The notes: generated from the letters alone by a model not told the origin. A DNA stretch of 61,386 nt from an uncultured Eubacterium sp. (GCA_947642745.1 CANRTU010000025.1:1-61386), one strand, 5' to 3'; shown: positions 35,049 through 44,212, counted from the stretch's first letter. Program-made: numbers and translations.

Positions 35049-35933
35049 ATGGAATGGGTGAAACGATTAAATGAAGCGGTTGATTATATTGAAGACAATC
35101 TGACGGAAACCGTCAGTTATGAACGGCTTGGTAAAATTGCCGGCTGCTCTTCCTGGCACTTTCAGAGAATGTTTACTTTTATGGCGGGAGTCCCACTCTC
35201 AGAGTATATCCGCCGGAGAAAGATGTCGCTGGCTGCCGTGGACCTGCAGGATGGCGGAAAAATTATGGACATCGCCTTAAAATACGGCTATCAGTCGCCA
35301 ACGGCGTTTAACAGGGCGTTTCAGTCCATACACGGCATTGCCCCTTCCATGGTAAAAAACGAAGGCGTGTCCGTAAAGTCTTTTCCCAAACTAATATTTA
35401 AAATCACAGTCAAAGGAGTAGCAGAGATGAATTACCGGATTGAAAAAAAAGAGGCGTTTCGTATTATTGGAGTATCAGAACCGATGGAACATGAAATGGA
35501 AAAAAATTTTGATATGGTGCCCCGTATGTGGCAGGAGGCGGCAGTAAACGGAACGATGCAGAAACTGGCGGGAATGATGGACGGTCAGCCCAAAGGCGTA
35601 ATGGGTATCAGTGTATGCAATGATAAAGAACAGTGGAGATATTTTATCGCTGTTGTCAGCTCCCTGGAAGATGACAGCCTGGACGACTATACCGTGGGAG
35701 CTTATACCTGGGCGGTTTTTCCGGGAGAAGGCGTCTGCCCGCAGGCGATCCAGCAGCTGGAGCAGCGCATTGTGACAGAATGGCTGCCCGCTTCCGGTTA
35801 TGAATATGATCATGGTCCGGATATAGAACTGTATTTAAATACGGACCCGCAAAATTCGAAATTCGAAGTGTGGATTCCTGTCGTACGGGCCGGACGTTCA
35901 GGAGATGGAAACCAGAGCCGGAGCGTGTCTTAA
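35049..35933 (+). CDS. AraC-family regulator with GyrI-like effector domain
   Basis: This 294-residue protein has the two AraC helix-turn-helix motifs in its first ~105 residues (YERLGKIAGCSSWHFQRMF and IMDIALKYGYQSPTAFNRAFQ). From about 125 on it has a GyrI/SOUL-like small-molecule binding domain (FRIIGVSEPMEHEM onward). Such proteins bind drugs or metabolites and control nearby export genes; a MATE pump is encoded next to it on the other strand. The final codons and the stop fall inside a family A repeat element. Confidence 0.88.
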   Translation: MEWVKRLNEAVDYIEDNLTETVSYERLGKIAGCSSWHFQRMFTFMAGVPLSEYIRRRKMSLAAVDLQDGGKIMDIALKYGYQSPTAFNRAFQSIHGIAPSMVKNEGVSVKSFPKLIFKITVKGVAEMNYRIEKKEAFRIIGVSEPMEHEMEKNFDMVPRMWQEAAVNGTMQKLAGMMDGQPKGVMGISVCNDKEQWRYFIAVVSSLEDDSLDDYTVGAYTWAVFPGEGVCPQAIQQLEQRIVTEWLPASGYEYDHGPDIELYLNTDPQNSKFEVWIPVVRAGRSGDGNQSRSVS

Positions 35934-35979
35934 AAATCATTTCCGTAATCTGCACTTCCCGCTTTTTAAGACACACTCT
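35921..35979. repeat. Short repeat family A element overlapping the end of the AraC gene
   Basis: This 59-bp element starts GAGCGTGTCTTAAAAATCATTTCC and ends GCTTTTTAAGACACACTCT. The first TAA in its left end is the stop codon of the AraC-type gene. It can fold into one hairpin and may serve as the terminator between the two convergent genes. Confidence 0.75.
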
Positions 35980-36006
35980 AAACTACTGGCGGTGCGTCCG
36001 CCGGTT

Positions 36007-37401
36007 TTACTCCGATACAATATTCTGCAGCCATACGCCTTTTTTTACAAGTATAAACCCGATGGCGCATTTCACCCAGTCGGCAATCTGTACCAGTGCG
36101 AATATGGCAATGACAGGAAATCCGGTAAAACGGCTTAATACATAGGCTGTTGGAACACTGACGCACCAGACGAACACGCTGTCAAACAAAAAAGTAATAA
36201 TTGTTTTACCACCGGAGCGCAGTGTGAAATAAGCCGCATGTATAAACGCCGCCTGCGGCATAAAGACAGCCTGGGCCATAATGAATTTTACTGCCAGCGC
36301 CCGCACGCTGTCTGTCGTATTGTAAATCCCTGGAAACAGCGGCGCAATGCAGATCATGACAGCGGCCACGCCGATACAGCAGGATACGGAAAAAGCGATA
36401 ATCTTATTATCCGTATCCCGTGCTTCTTTCATGCGGCCGGCGCCTAACAGCTGGCCGATAATAATTGCCACCGCATCCCCCAGCGCAATGAATACTACAT
36501 TAAATACATTGTTAATCGTATTGGCGATATTCAGTCCGGCAATGACATTCAGGCCCCTGACAGAGTAGCACTGGGTCAGTATTGCCATTCCGGCGGACCA
36601 CAGAGTTTCATTAATAAGCAGTGGTGCGCCTTTTACAAAAAATTTTCCTGTAAGCCCTGCGGGTACTCTTAAGGTACGGTAAACGCCGGTAATATAAGTA
36701 TTTTTTTTCTGATGCGTATGGGTCCAGATCATTACAATGGCGGCCTCCACATATCTGGACAGTACGGTGGCGATGCCGGCGCCCAACACACCCAGTGTGG
36801 GAAATCCCAGTCTGCCGTATATGAGCAGATAGTTAAACAACAGGTTAATCATGACGGCGGCAATGCCTGATTTCATTGGTACAATTGTCTCACCGGATTC
36901 CCGCAATGTGCTCACGTAGACCTGCAGCATCATAAAGGCAGGCAGTCCGGCCAGCATGACCTGCAGATAACTTTTGCCATATTGCAGCGCAGCCAGAAGG
37001 TCGCCTCCGTCGCTGCTGCCGCTTAAATACATCTGAATCAGATTTTTTCCAAAGAATAACAGCAGTAGTATGGCAGCTGCAGTCAGAATCAGCGCCATCC
37101 ATAGTTTGTAGCGGAACGTATGCCGGATTCCCTCGTCGTCCTTCTGTCCGAAATACTGCGCTGTAAAAATGCCTGCGCCTGCCAGACCGCCAAAAATACA
37201 AAGATTGTATACCATTAACAGCTGGTTGACAATAGCGACGCCGGACATCTGTTCCGTACCAATCTGCCCAACCATAATATTATCCAGCATACTGACAAAA
37301 TTTGTAATACCATTCTGAATCATAATAGGTACTGCCACTGACAGAACCATTCTGTAAAACGCCCTGTCTCCAATGAATTTATTTCTGATCTGTTTCAGCA
37401 T
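36007..37401 (-). CDS. MATE-family efflux transporter
   Basis: This 464-residue polytopic protein has about twelve transmembrane segments. VPIMIQNGITNFVSMLDNIMVGQIGTEQMSGVAI is the N-terminal MATE signature, and the second half repeats the pattern. It probably exports drugs or metabolites using a sodium or proton gradient. AAGGAGCG precedes the ATG at 37401. It is convergent with the AraC-GyrI gene, a plausible regulator. Confidence 0.9.
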   Translation of the reverse strand: MLKQIRNKFIGDRAFYRMVLSVAVPIMIQNGITNFVSMLDNIMVGQIGTEQMSGVAIVNQLLMVYNLCIFGGLAGAGIFTAQYFGQKDDEGIRHTFRYKLWMALILTAAAILLLLFFGKNLIQMYLSGSSDGGDLLAALQYGKSYLQVMLAGLPAFMMLQVYVSTLRESGETIVPMKSGIAAVMINLLFNYLLIYGRLGFPTLGVLGAGIATVLSRYVEAAIVMIWTHTHQKKNTYITGVYRTLRVPAGLTGKFFVKGAPLLINETLWSAGMAILTQCYSVRGLNVIAGLNIANTINNVFNVVFIALGDAVAIIIGQLLGAGRMKEARDTDNKIIAFSVSCCIGVAAVMICIAPLFPGIYNTTDSVRALAVKFIMAQAVFMPQAAFIHAAYFTLRSGGKTIITFLFDSVFVWCVSVPTAYVLSRFTGFPVIAIFALVQIADWVKCAIGFILVKKGVWLQNIVSE

Positions 37402-37542
37402 ATCATTCGCTCCTTCATTACAACAAAACACAATCTTTATTTTTGCGGCAGTCCAACCATTATACCTCATGTGTATGGAAAAGCAAGACATTACCTGAAA
37501 AAATTACCAGAGCAGCCGGAATTTTTAACCTGTTCGGAAAAT

Positions 37543-37640
37543 TGCGCCTGATAGGGAAAAACCCTCCGGGAGGATCATCCCGCACCGGAAGGGAAGATGC
37601 GGCCGTATACTTTTTTATTTTCTGCGCAGATACTTATTGA
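37543..37640. repeat. Diverged copy of repeat family B
   Basis: AAAAACCCTCCGGGAGGATC, a GGAAGGGAAGATGC segment and a TATACTTTTTTATTTT end occur in the same order as in the tandem copies at 41.6-41.9 kb. Confidence 0.5.
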
Positions 37641-37708
37641 CAGAATACCCTGTGGAAGATAGAATAAACATTCAGAACAGGGTCAACCAGAACGGAGGCG
37701 GCTAACCA

Positions 37709-38422
37709 ATGTATTCATTTGATACAAGAGTCCGATACAGTGAGTGTAATGCGAAAGAACAGGCGGGGCTTGCGAATATCCTGGATTATCTGCAGGATGT
37801 ATGCACGTTTCAGGCAGAAGATTTGAAAATCGGCATTGACTATATGGAACAGCATCAGACAGCCTGGGTTTTAAACAGCTGGCAGGTAGATATCCGGCGT
37901 TATCCGGTCCTGGGCGAGTATCTTAAAATATCGACCTGGCCATATGACTTTTATGGCTTTTATGGTTTCCGCAATTTTCAAATAGAAGACAGCAGGGGAG
38001 ACTGTATCGTCTGCGCAAACTCGGTCTGGGTTTTTATGGATCTGCAAAAAGGCAGACCTAAGAAAATTACGCCGGACATTGAGGCCTGTTATCAGAAAGA
38101 AGAGCGGCTGGATATGGAATATACAGATCGTAAAATTCCGGATTTTATGCCGGAACGGTCGGAAAAGGAAATCTGTATTCCACGCCATTTCATTGATACA
38201 AATGCCCATGTAAATAATGCGAAATATATTCTGATAGCGGAAGAATTTCTGCCAGAGGATTTTGAAACCGTGCGGATACGGGCGGAATACCGTAAATCAG
38301 CGGTATATGGAGATATTTTAAGGCCATGTATCAGACAGCGGCCCGGAACAATATCAGTAAAATTAGATGATACAGAAGGAAAGACCTGTGCGGTTATGGA
38401 ATTTTCCGGCTTATCAGCATAA
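37709..38422 (+). CDS. Acyl-ACP thioesterase
   Basis: This 237-residue double hot-dog protein begins YSFDTRVRYSECNAKEQAGLANILDYLQDVCTFQAEDL. The second domain contains HFIDTNAHVNNAKYILIAEEFLP, with the catalytic Asn/His set. It hydrolyses acyl-ACP to release free fatty acids in the cytoplasm. Length is normal for bacterial members. GGAGGCGG lies upstream of the ATG. Confidence 0.9.
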   Translation: MYSFDTRVRYSECNAKEQAGLANILDYLQDVCTFQAEDLKIGIDYMEQHQTAWVLNSWQVDIRRYPVLGEYLKISTWPYDFYGFYGFRNFQIEDSRGDCIVCANSVWVFMDLQKGRPKKITPDIEACYQKEERLDMEYTDRKIPDFMPERSEKEICIPRHFIDTNAHVNNAKYILIAEEFLPEDFETVRIRAEYRKSAVYGDILRPCIRQRPGTISVKLDDTEGKTCAVMEFSGLSA

Positions 38423-38662
38423 ATGCGGCAGGATGAATATGGTAAATATCTTTACCTGAAAAAGCTTTAACTGGTATATCGTACACAAAATAACTTATAG
38501 TCAGGCGCAGAATATGTTTTCGGGAGTGCATGGCAAATACCAGAAGAGTACCGGGCGTACATGGAGGATGTTTGTCATGTACGATCAGAAAACAGACAGG
38601 TGTAACTGTGGACTGCTTTGTGTACGCTCTGGGAAAGCTTTACCTTAAGAAAGGAGTCAGTT

Positions 38663-39496
38663 ATGAAATTAGGGGAGTATCAGTCACTACAGGTAGTAAA
38701 GCAGGTGGATTTCGGTATTTATCTGGCGGAGCATCCGGAAGATGAGACACGGGTGCTGCTGCCGGGCAAACAGGTCCCGGAAGGAACAGGTATCGGTGAT
38801 GAACTGGAGGTATTTTTGTACAAAGATTCCATGGACAGGCTGATTGCCACAACAAACAGGCCCAGACTTGTACTCAATGGCTGTGCGTCGTTAAAAGTCG
38901 TATCTATTGGAAAGATCGGGGCATTTCTGGACTGGGGGCTTGAAAAGGATTTGTTTCTTCCATTTAAAGAGATGATCAGTAAGGTAGAACCGGGAATGGA
39001 AGTACTGGTAACACTTTATATTGATAAGAGCCGCAGACTTTGTGCGAGTATGAAAGGACTTTATGATCTGTTATCCACAAAATCCCCGTACCAGCAGGGA
39101 GATATGGTGACGGGAAGAGTTTATGAGATGAGCGAAAACTTTGGAACCTTTGTAGCGGTAGATGATAAATATTCTGCCATGATTCCTCATTTTGAAGACT
39201 GTTCCATGCTGCGTATCGGAGATCAGGTCGAAGCCAGGGTAACAAACGTCAAGCCGGATGGCAAACTGGATCTGACACGCAGGGAAAAGGCATATATTCA
39301 GATGGACAAGGATGCGGAACTGGTGATGCGGGTGATAGAAGAACATAATGGCGTGCTGCCATTTAACGATAAAGCGTCTGCGGAAGTCATTAAACGGGAA
39401 TTTAAAATGAGTAAAAATGCGTTTAAACGTGCGGTCGGACATTTATATAAAGAAAGAAAAATAGAAATAACAGATCATGGAATCCGGAAAGTCTGA
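38663..39496 (+). CDS. cvfB: CvfB-like S1 RNA-binding protein
   Basis: This 277-residue protein has three S1-like beta-barrels followed by a C-terminal winged helix (FNDKASAEVIKREFKMSKNAFKRAVGHLYKERKI), the CvfB/YitL layout. VVSIGKIGAFLDWGLEKDLFLPFKEM is the second S1 unit. Relatives bind RNA and influence virulence-gene expression. The ATG at 38663 is chosen because AAGGAG lies nine bases before it. Confidence 0.9.
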   Translation: MKLGEYQSLQVVKQVDFGIYLAEHPEDETRVLLPGKQVPEGTGIGDELEVFLYKDSMDRLIATTNRPRLVLNGCASLKVVSIGKIGAFLDWGLEKDLFLPFKEMISKVEPGMEVLVTLYIDKSRRLCASMKGLYDLLSTKSPYQQGDMVTGRVYEMSENFGTFVAVDDKYSAMIPHFEDCSMLRIGDQVEARVTNVKPDGKLDLTRREKAYIQMDKDAELVMRVIEEHNGVLPFNDKASAEVIKREFKMSKNAFKRAVGHLYKERKIEITDHGIRKV

Positions 39497-39517
39497 AATG
39501 TACATTGCATCTTTAGG

Positions 39518-39545
39518 GCGGGGCATATCAGCCCCGCTCCGGTAA
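39518..39545 (+). terminator. Probable terminator after cvfB
   Basis: GCGGGGC and GCCCCGC form a strong stem around six bases, but the T tract after it is weak. Confidence 0.5.
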
Positions 39546-39568
39546 AATTGTTATCATAATATTACAGC

Positions 39569-39757
39569 CTATGCGTACACATCTATATTTCCGCCTACGC
39601 CGGGATTCACAGACTGTTCCATGGCTTTAATCATATCTTCGCCCATTTGCTGTGATACATCAAGCTGTTTGCTGAGCATCGCAATGGATACATCGTTTGC
39701 CGGAGACATGGCCGGCATCTGCGCCAGGGCAATATCTGCTAAAGCATTTACCTGCAT
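39569..39757 (-). CDS. YjfB family protein (putative motility-linked)
   Basis: This 62-residue small protein contains MPAMSPANDVSIAMLSKQLDVSQQMGEDMIKAMEQSVNPGVGGNIDVYA, the core of the YjfB family. It has been suggested to relate to motility but is uncharacterised. AAAGGAGGG directly before the ATG at 39757 fixes the start; the longer upstream reading is not protein-like. Confidence 0.85.
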   Translation of the reverse strand: MQVNALADIALAQMPAMSPANDVSIAMLSKQLDVSQQMGEDMIKAMEQSVNPGVGGNIDVYA

Positions 39758-40128
39758 ACAAAACCCTCCTTTCGTTATTAAAATAAGAATCTGACAGTAC
39801 AGCATAATTATACATGCCGGCAGTCTAAAAAGCAACCACCAGCGGTTTGACAGACCGTATTCTTTTATTTTCTGAACCTCAGGAACGTTCGTGGTAACGA
39901 TATGGATTGTATCCATGATGCCAGTCGTCAGTATTGTAACCGGACGGACGTTCTCATCTTTCATTTGTGATTTTGCATAAAAAAGTTAAAAAACTTTTTT
40001 ATATCTGTGCCATATGTCTGTTGACACATTCGAAATGCTTTGTTATAATATGTTACGTAATATCGTAATAAATTTGTAACAAATGAATTATTTTTTAATA
40101 TATTATTGGGAGGAAAACAGGAGGAATT
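39758..40128. other. Divergent intergenic region between yjfB and the NlpC/P60 gene
   Basis: It contains no gene. It holds a clear promoter for the NlpC/P60 gene at 40021-40049. Confidence 0.6.
40021..40049 (+). promoter_or_regulatory. Consensus sigma-A promoter of the NlpC/P60 gene
   Basis: TTGACA and TATAAT, both perfect matches, are separated by 17 bases. The expected transcript has a leader of about 70 bases. Confidence 0.85.
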
Positions 40129-41511
40129 ATGAAGAAGAGATCACTGAGAATAGCAACCTGTTGCATGGCGGGGACATTACTGGTTGCTACACCGGTATAT
40201 ACTCCACAGAATATTACAGCTTTCGCAAATACAGTTGTCCAGAACGGGACAGACGCATCAGCGCCTGCCGCAGGCGTATCACTGGCAGTATCCGATTATA
40301 TCAGACAGGCTGCGACCGGACAGGCTTCCGGGGAGAAGGAGGAAGCGGCTGGCAAAGAAAAAACAGCCAGTACATCCGGTTCTGAAAAAAATAAAAAAGA
40401 AGATAAGAAAGTTAATAAAAAAGAAAATAAAAAGACTAAGACAAAAAAGAATGCTCAGAATAAAGAAGACAAAACCGTATTTAAAAACATGGCGGTGGCA
40501 CAAGTAAATGATTACGTAAATATACGTAATAAACCGGATGAAAATGGGAAACTGCTCGGCAAACTGCATGGCAATTCTGTAGCGACCGTTCTCAGGAAAA
40601 AGAATGGATGGTACAAAATTAAATCCGGCTCTGTCACAGGTTATGTAAAAGGCGATTACATAGTAGTTGGTAATGAGAAACTGATCAAATCAGTAAGCAC
40701 ACAGGTTGCCACCGTAAATACCACGACTTTAAAAGTAAGAGGTAAAGCGTCTGGAAAATCTGAAGTGCTGACTCTCGTTCCGGACGGTGAAGAGCTGACA
40801 GTATCCAGTATGAAAGAATATGAAGACGGCTGGGTACAGGTAAAAGTGGATGGAGGAAAAGGATATGTATCTGCTGACTATGTTGAAATCAGCAGACAGT
40901 ATGCTTATGCGGAATCCAGGGCGGAAGAAGAGGCACGCATTGCCGCAGAAGAGGCCAGAATCGCCGCAGAAGAAGAACAGAGGAGGGCTGCGCAGCAGGC
41001 GGCTGCTTCATCAGCAGGCACAGACAGCAGTACTGGAAGTTCTGTTTCACAGAGCAGCAGTTCTGCGTCACAGGGCAGCAGCGTATCCGGATCATCCAGC
41101 TCGTCCAGTACATCATCTTCTTCAGGCACAGGTTCGTCCAGCAGTTCATCATCCAGCAGTTACAGTGCTTCCGGACAGGCTGTCGTAAATTATGCGATCC
41201 AGTTTGTTGGTAATCCATACGTGTATGGTGGTACCAGCCTGACAAACGGAGCGGACTGTTCTGGGTTTGTCATGAGCGTTTACGCACATTTTGGCATCTC
41301 ACTGCCACACTCTTCCGGTGCGCAGAGCAGTGCCGGACGTGGAGTAAGCTATGAGGACAGACAGCCTGGGGATATTATCTGTTATGATGGACATGTTGCC
41401 ATCTATGTGGGAAATGACACGATTGTACATGCAAGCAACCCTGCTACCGGAATTAAATATACATCTCCGGCAAATTACAGACCAGTTGTGGCTGTGCGCA
41501 GAATCTTCTAA
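40129..41511 (+). CDS. Secreted cell-wall hydrolase with two SH3 domains and NlpC/P60 peptidase
   Basis: This 460-residue exported protein has a signal peptide at residues 1-31, then a Lys-rich stretch (about 70-115). SH3b domain 1 (about 122-178) has NDYVNIRNKPDENGKLLGKL and domain 2 (about 187-250) has TTLKVRGKASGKSEVLTLV. A charged Ala/Glu/Arg helix and a ~55-residue Ser-rich linker follow. The NlpC/P60 domain has its catalytic Cys in ADCSGFV and His in DGHVAIYVG. It cleaves peptide bonds in peptidoglycan outside the cell, probably during division or turnover. GGAGG precedes the ATG. Confidence 0.94.
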   Translation: MKKRSLRIATCCMAGTLLVATPVYTPQNITAFANTVVQNGTDASAPAAGVSLAVSDYIRQAATGQASGEKEEAAGKEKTASTSGSEKNKKEDKKVNKKENKKTKTKKNAQNKEDKTVFKNMAVAQVNDYVNIRNKPDENGKLLGKLHGNSVATVLRKKNGWYKIKSGSVTGYVKGDYIVVGNEKLIKSVSTQVATVNTTTLKVRGKASGKSEVLTLVPDGEELTVSSMKEYEDGWVQVKVDGGKGYVSADYVEISRQYAYAESRAEEEARIAAEEARIAAEEEQRRAAQQAAASSAGTDSSTGSSVSQSSSSASQGSSVSGSSSSSSTSSSSGTGSSSSSSSSSYSASGQAVVNYAIQFVGNPYVYGGTSLTNGADCSGFVMSVYAHFGISLPHSSGAQSSAGRGVSYEDRQPGDIICYDGHVAIYVGNDTIVHASNPATGIKYTSPANYRPVVAVRRIF

Positions 41512-41532
41512 ATAAAATATCAGAATTACGGA

Positions 41533-41562
41533 CTCCATACCTGATGGTATGGAGTTTTGTTT
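41533..41562 (+). terminator. Terminator after the NlpC/P60 gene
   Basis: CTCCATACC pairs with GGTATGGAG across four bases, followed by TTTTGTTT. Confidence 0.9.
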
Positions 41563-41604
41563 ATACGACAGGAAGTCCGTGTCCGTGGTTCCTGTTGTTT
41601 TTTG

Positions 41605-41890
41605 TTTATAGGAAAGAGAGGCTGTAAAGTAAAAAAGCTTTGCGGCACAGGTGAAGATGCTGCCATGGGCAGCCCGGCGCAGGCGGAGTATCCGGCTTTG
41701 CCGGATACTTTTTTACTTTATAGGAAAGAACGACCTGTAAAGTAAAACCCTCTGGGAGGATCGCACTGCGTCGGAGAGGAAGAAGCTGCCAGAGGCAGCC
41801 CGGCGCAGGCGGAGTATCCGGCTTTGCCGGATACTTTTTACTTTATCAGGAAAGATCATCCTGTAAAGTAAAACCCTCCGGGCGCTCACA
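41605..41890. repeat. Tandem copies of palindromic repeat family B
   Basis: Two full units and the start of a third follow one another. Each begins CTGTAAAGTAAAA, contains GGCAGCCCGGCGCAGGCGGA, and ends in the hairpin GTATCCGGC-TTT-GCCGGATAC followed by TTTTTACTTTA. At each junction TTTTACTTTA and TAAAGTAAAA form a palindrome. Unit length is about 120-125 bases. No coding sequence is supported. Confidence 0.8.
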
Positions 41891-42082
41891 GGGTCTGCCC
41901 GGCCCGTGTGCAGAACCGTGTGTTCTCCTGCCCACAGAGGGTAATATTTATTAAAAGATTCTGTAACAATGATGTAATTCTTTCATAAAATGTGTGCGCA
42001 GCCGGGTCCTTGAAAATCCGGTTGTACAAAATTACCAAAAGATAGTAATGAACCGAAAAGCATCAACGGATAAAAGAAAAAG

Positions 42083-42163
42083 TTATCCACAGTTATCCAC
42101 ATTTAAAAATGTGGAAAAGGTGAAAAAATGGAGTTATACACGAGGTTATACACATTATCCACA
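42083..42163. promoter_or_regulatory. Cluster of DnaA boxes
   Basis: Three perfect TTATCCACA boxes lie at 42083, 42093 and 42155 on the plus strand. TTATACACA (42146) is a near match, TTATACACG (42134) has two mismatches, and the minus-strand TTTTCCACA (42110-42118) has one. Spacing of the first two is ten bases, one helical turn. The cluster could be an origin-like or DnaA-titrating/regulatory site; dnaA and dnaN are not in the window. Confidence 0.75.
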
Positions 42164-42508
42164 GTTTTAACGGTGGAAAACCCGGTGGATAGACAGGATA
42201 TCAACAAACACCTGTTTTGTATATATTTAACAAAGTTAAGGGTATACAGAAATAATTTCCAAAAACTATTGACAATTCAGATGTCGAAAAGTAGAGAAAA
42301 AGGAGTATAAAAGTCGAAATTTTTGCATAAATGTAATTATTAGTGACGCAAATATATCTGCGGCCTGAAGTGTGTCAGAAAAAATAATTTTTGTGGAAAG
42401 TATCCTCAGATATATTCTGCATGGTGCCTTCCGGACACGGGGATCTGGTGCGGGATGCCGCTTCAGCCTTTCCCTGTTAACTAATTTCAAACACACGCAG
42501 GTCAAAAC

Positions 42509-42537
42509 TTGCCAAATCAAAAAAGTTTTGCTATACT
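42509..42537 (+). promoter_or_regulatory. Promoter of the WecG-like/YitT pair
   Basis: TTGCCA and TATACT are 17 bases apart, 40 bases before the ATG. An inverted repeat, AAAACTT..AAGTTTT, spans the -35 and spacer and may be an operator. Confidence 0.6.
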
Positions 42538-42577
42538 GTATACTCATCGTGAACATGCTGGTATAGCGAGGTAATGT

Positions 42578-43255
42578 ATGGTAAAGAAAATCCGACTGCT
42601 CGGTATGGAAATTGACAATTATTCCCTGCCGGAAGAAGTACTCCGGGGCGAAGAGTATATCAATAAAAGTGAACTGAATATTATCCGTACCGTTTCCATG
42701 AAGATGCTCAGTATGGCGGCGGATAATCAGGCGGTACGTGCCGGTATCCAGCAGGCGGATCTGCTGATTATTGGCAACAGGGAAATCCTGCTGGAAGCTG
42801 GTATCCGTTCCAGTCAGCGTCTGTGGGAAGCCAGTGAGCATGGTTTCATGCAGGAATATTTAAAATGCATGTGCCGTGACAGGCGCCGTGTGTTTCTTCT
42901 GGCTTCAGACAGCAGTGAACTTGAAATTTTTCAGGAATATCTGAAACAGACGTATGAAAAGATACAGATTGTGGGAAGTTATATATTAGATAACGGGAAA
43001 AAAGATTTTGATAAAATGATCAATGAAATAAACGCAATTGTACCGGATGTGATTCTGTCTGTTCTGGATTTTCTGCAGGAAGAAGAATTTTTACCGGATG
43101 CCAGGGAAAAAATAGACGCAAAAGTCTGGTATTCTCTGGGAGATCAGTATCAGGAGCCGGAAAGAAAGCAGTCATTTCTGGTAAAATTACAGCGATGGTT
43201 TTACAGAGGCAGATTTAAAAATATCATTCATAATTACAGGGAGTATAATGAGTAG
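42578..43255 (+). CDS. WecG/TagA/CpsF-like glycosyltransferase, divergent
   Basis: This 225-residue protein follows the WecG/TagA layout: an N-terminal LLGMEIDNYSLPEEVL, ADLLIIGNREILLEAGI, RRVFLLASDSSELEIFQEYLKQTYEKIQIVGSY, and a C-terminal basic helix. In active members the central motif is a Gly-rich LLGG.PGVA; here it is LLASDSSEL, and the upstream catalytic-region motif is also altered. It may be a non-catalytic relative or use another substrate. It overlaps the next gene by 8 bases, so the two are translationally linked. Confidence 0.65.
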   Translation: MVKKIRLLGMEIDNYSLPEEVLRGEEYINKSELNIIRTVSMKMLSMAADNQAVRAGIQQADLLIIGNREILLEAGIRSSQRLWEASEHGFMQEYLKCMCRDRRRVFLLASDSSELEIFQEYLKQTYEKIQIVGSYILDNGKKDFDKMINEINAIVPDVILSVLDFLQEEEFLPDAREKIDAKVWYSLGDQYQEPERKQSFLVKLQRWFYRGRFKNIIHNYREYNE

Positions 43256-44102
43256 GAAAAGATTTTATTCATACCTGCTGATTGTGGCGGGTACCGGATT
43301 AATGGCATTTGCGATTAAAAGCTCCTATGATTCCATCGGGCTGGTTACCGGAGGGTTTAGCGGTATCGGGATCATGTTGCGCAGACTTACAACGGGAATT
43401 GTAAAAGGCGGGATCCCAATCTGGCTGACCAACCTGGTATTAAATATTCCCCTTCTGATACTGGCCTTCCGGCTTAAAGGCGGGCGTTTTATTGGAAAAA
43501 CTGTGGCTGCGTCTTTTCTGCTATCTTTCTGGCTGGGAGTTATACCTGACTGTGACATAGCCGGAGGAGATTATCTGCTGGCGTCCGTATACGGCGGCGT
43601 GCTTACTGGAGCCGGTGTGGGCATGGTGTTAAGTGCGCAGGCAGCGACAGGCGGTACAGATCTGATTGCCACGCTGCTGCATATCAGATTCCGGGCGTAT
43701 TCGATTGCCTGGCTTCTTCAGATTATTGACGGCATAATTATTCTGGCCGGTATTTATGTGTGCGGACTGCATGCGTCCCTGTATGCGGTTTTTTCTGTGA
43801 TTATAGTCTCATATGTATCTGATCTGATTACAGAAGGCGGAAAATTTTCCAAAGCTGTTTATATTATTTCAGAGAAGTACGAACGGATCGCGGACACGGT
43901 TTTGCACGATATGGATAGGGGCACAACACTGCTTCCCGCAGTCGGAATGTATCAGCGGGAAGACCGCAACATGCTGTTTTGCGTGGTATCCAAAAAAGAA
44001 GTGCCGGTATTAAAAGAATATATCAAAAACATAGATGCCGGTGCATTTGTGATTGTTACAGATGTGAGAGAAGTGCTGGGTGAAGGCTTTTTGGAATATT
44101 AG
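43248..44102 (+). CDS. YitT family membrane protein
   Basis: This 284-residue protein has five to six transmembrane segments in the first ~190 residues (with the family pattern SSYDSIGLVTGGFSGIGIML and AQAATGGTDLIATLLH) and a C-terminal DUF2179 domain (ERIADTVLHDMDRGTTLLPAVGMYQREDRNMLFCVV). Family function is unknown. It overlaps the preceding gene. Confidence 0.9.
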   Translation: MSRKRFYSYLLIVAGTGLMAFAIKSSYDSIGLVTGGFSGIGIMLRRLTTGIVKGGIPIWLTNLVLNIPLLILAFRLKGGRFIGKTVAASFLLSFWLGVIPDCDIAGGDYLLASVYGGVLTGAGVGMVLSAQAATGGTDLIATLLHIRFRAYSIAWLLQIIDGIIILAGIYVCGLHASLYAVFSVIIVSYVSDLITEGGKFSKAVYIISEKYERIADTVLHDMDRGTTLLPAVGMYQREDRNMLFCVVSKKEVPVLKEYIKNIDAGAFVIVTDVREVLGEGFLEY

Positions 44103-44212
44103 CACAAAAAAATATGAGTTTCCCCTTTATTTTTTCTACGTTTTGTATTATTATGTTCGTATCTGGAATAATGATAAGGCAGAATGTTACAGCAAGAGAA
44201 GGAGAAAAAAAT

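Larger units (their letters stand above)
41891..42577. other. Gene-free stretch with a DnaA-box cluster and AT-rich flank
   Basis: Apart from the DnaA boxes at 42083-42163 and a promoter at 42509-42537, nothing coding is visible. Bases 42220-42310 are strongly AT-rich. Confidence 0.65.

Noticed and set aside
42083..42163. Calling this the chromosomal origin
   Set aside because: dnaA, dnaN and the usual origin neighbours are absent from the window; reported only as a DnaA-box cluster.
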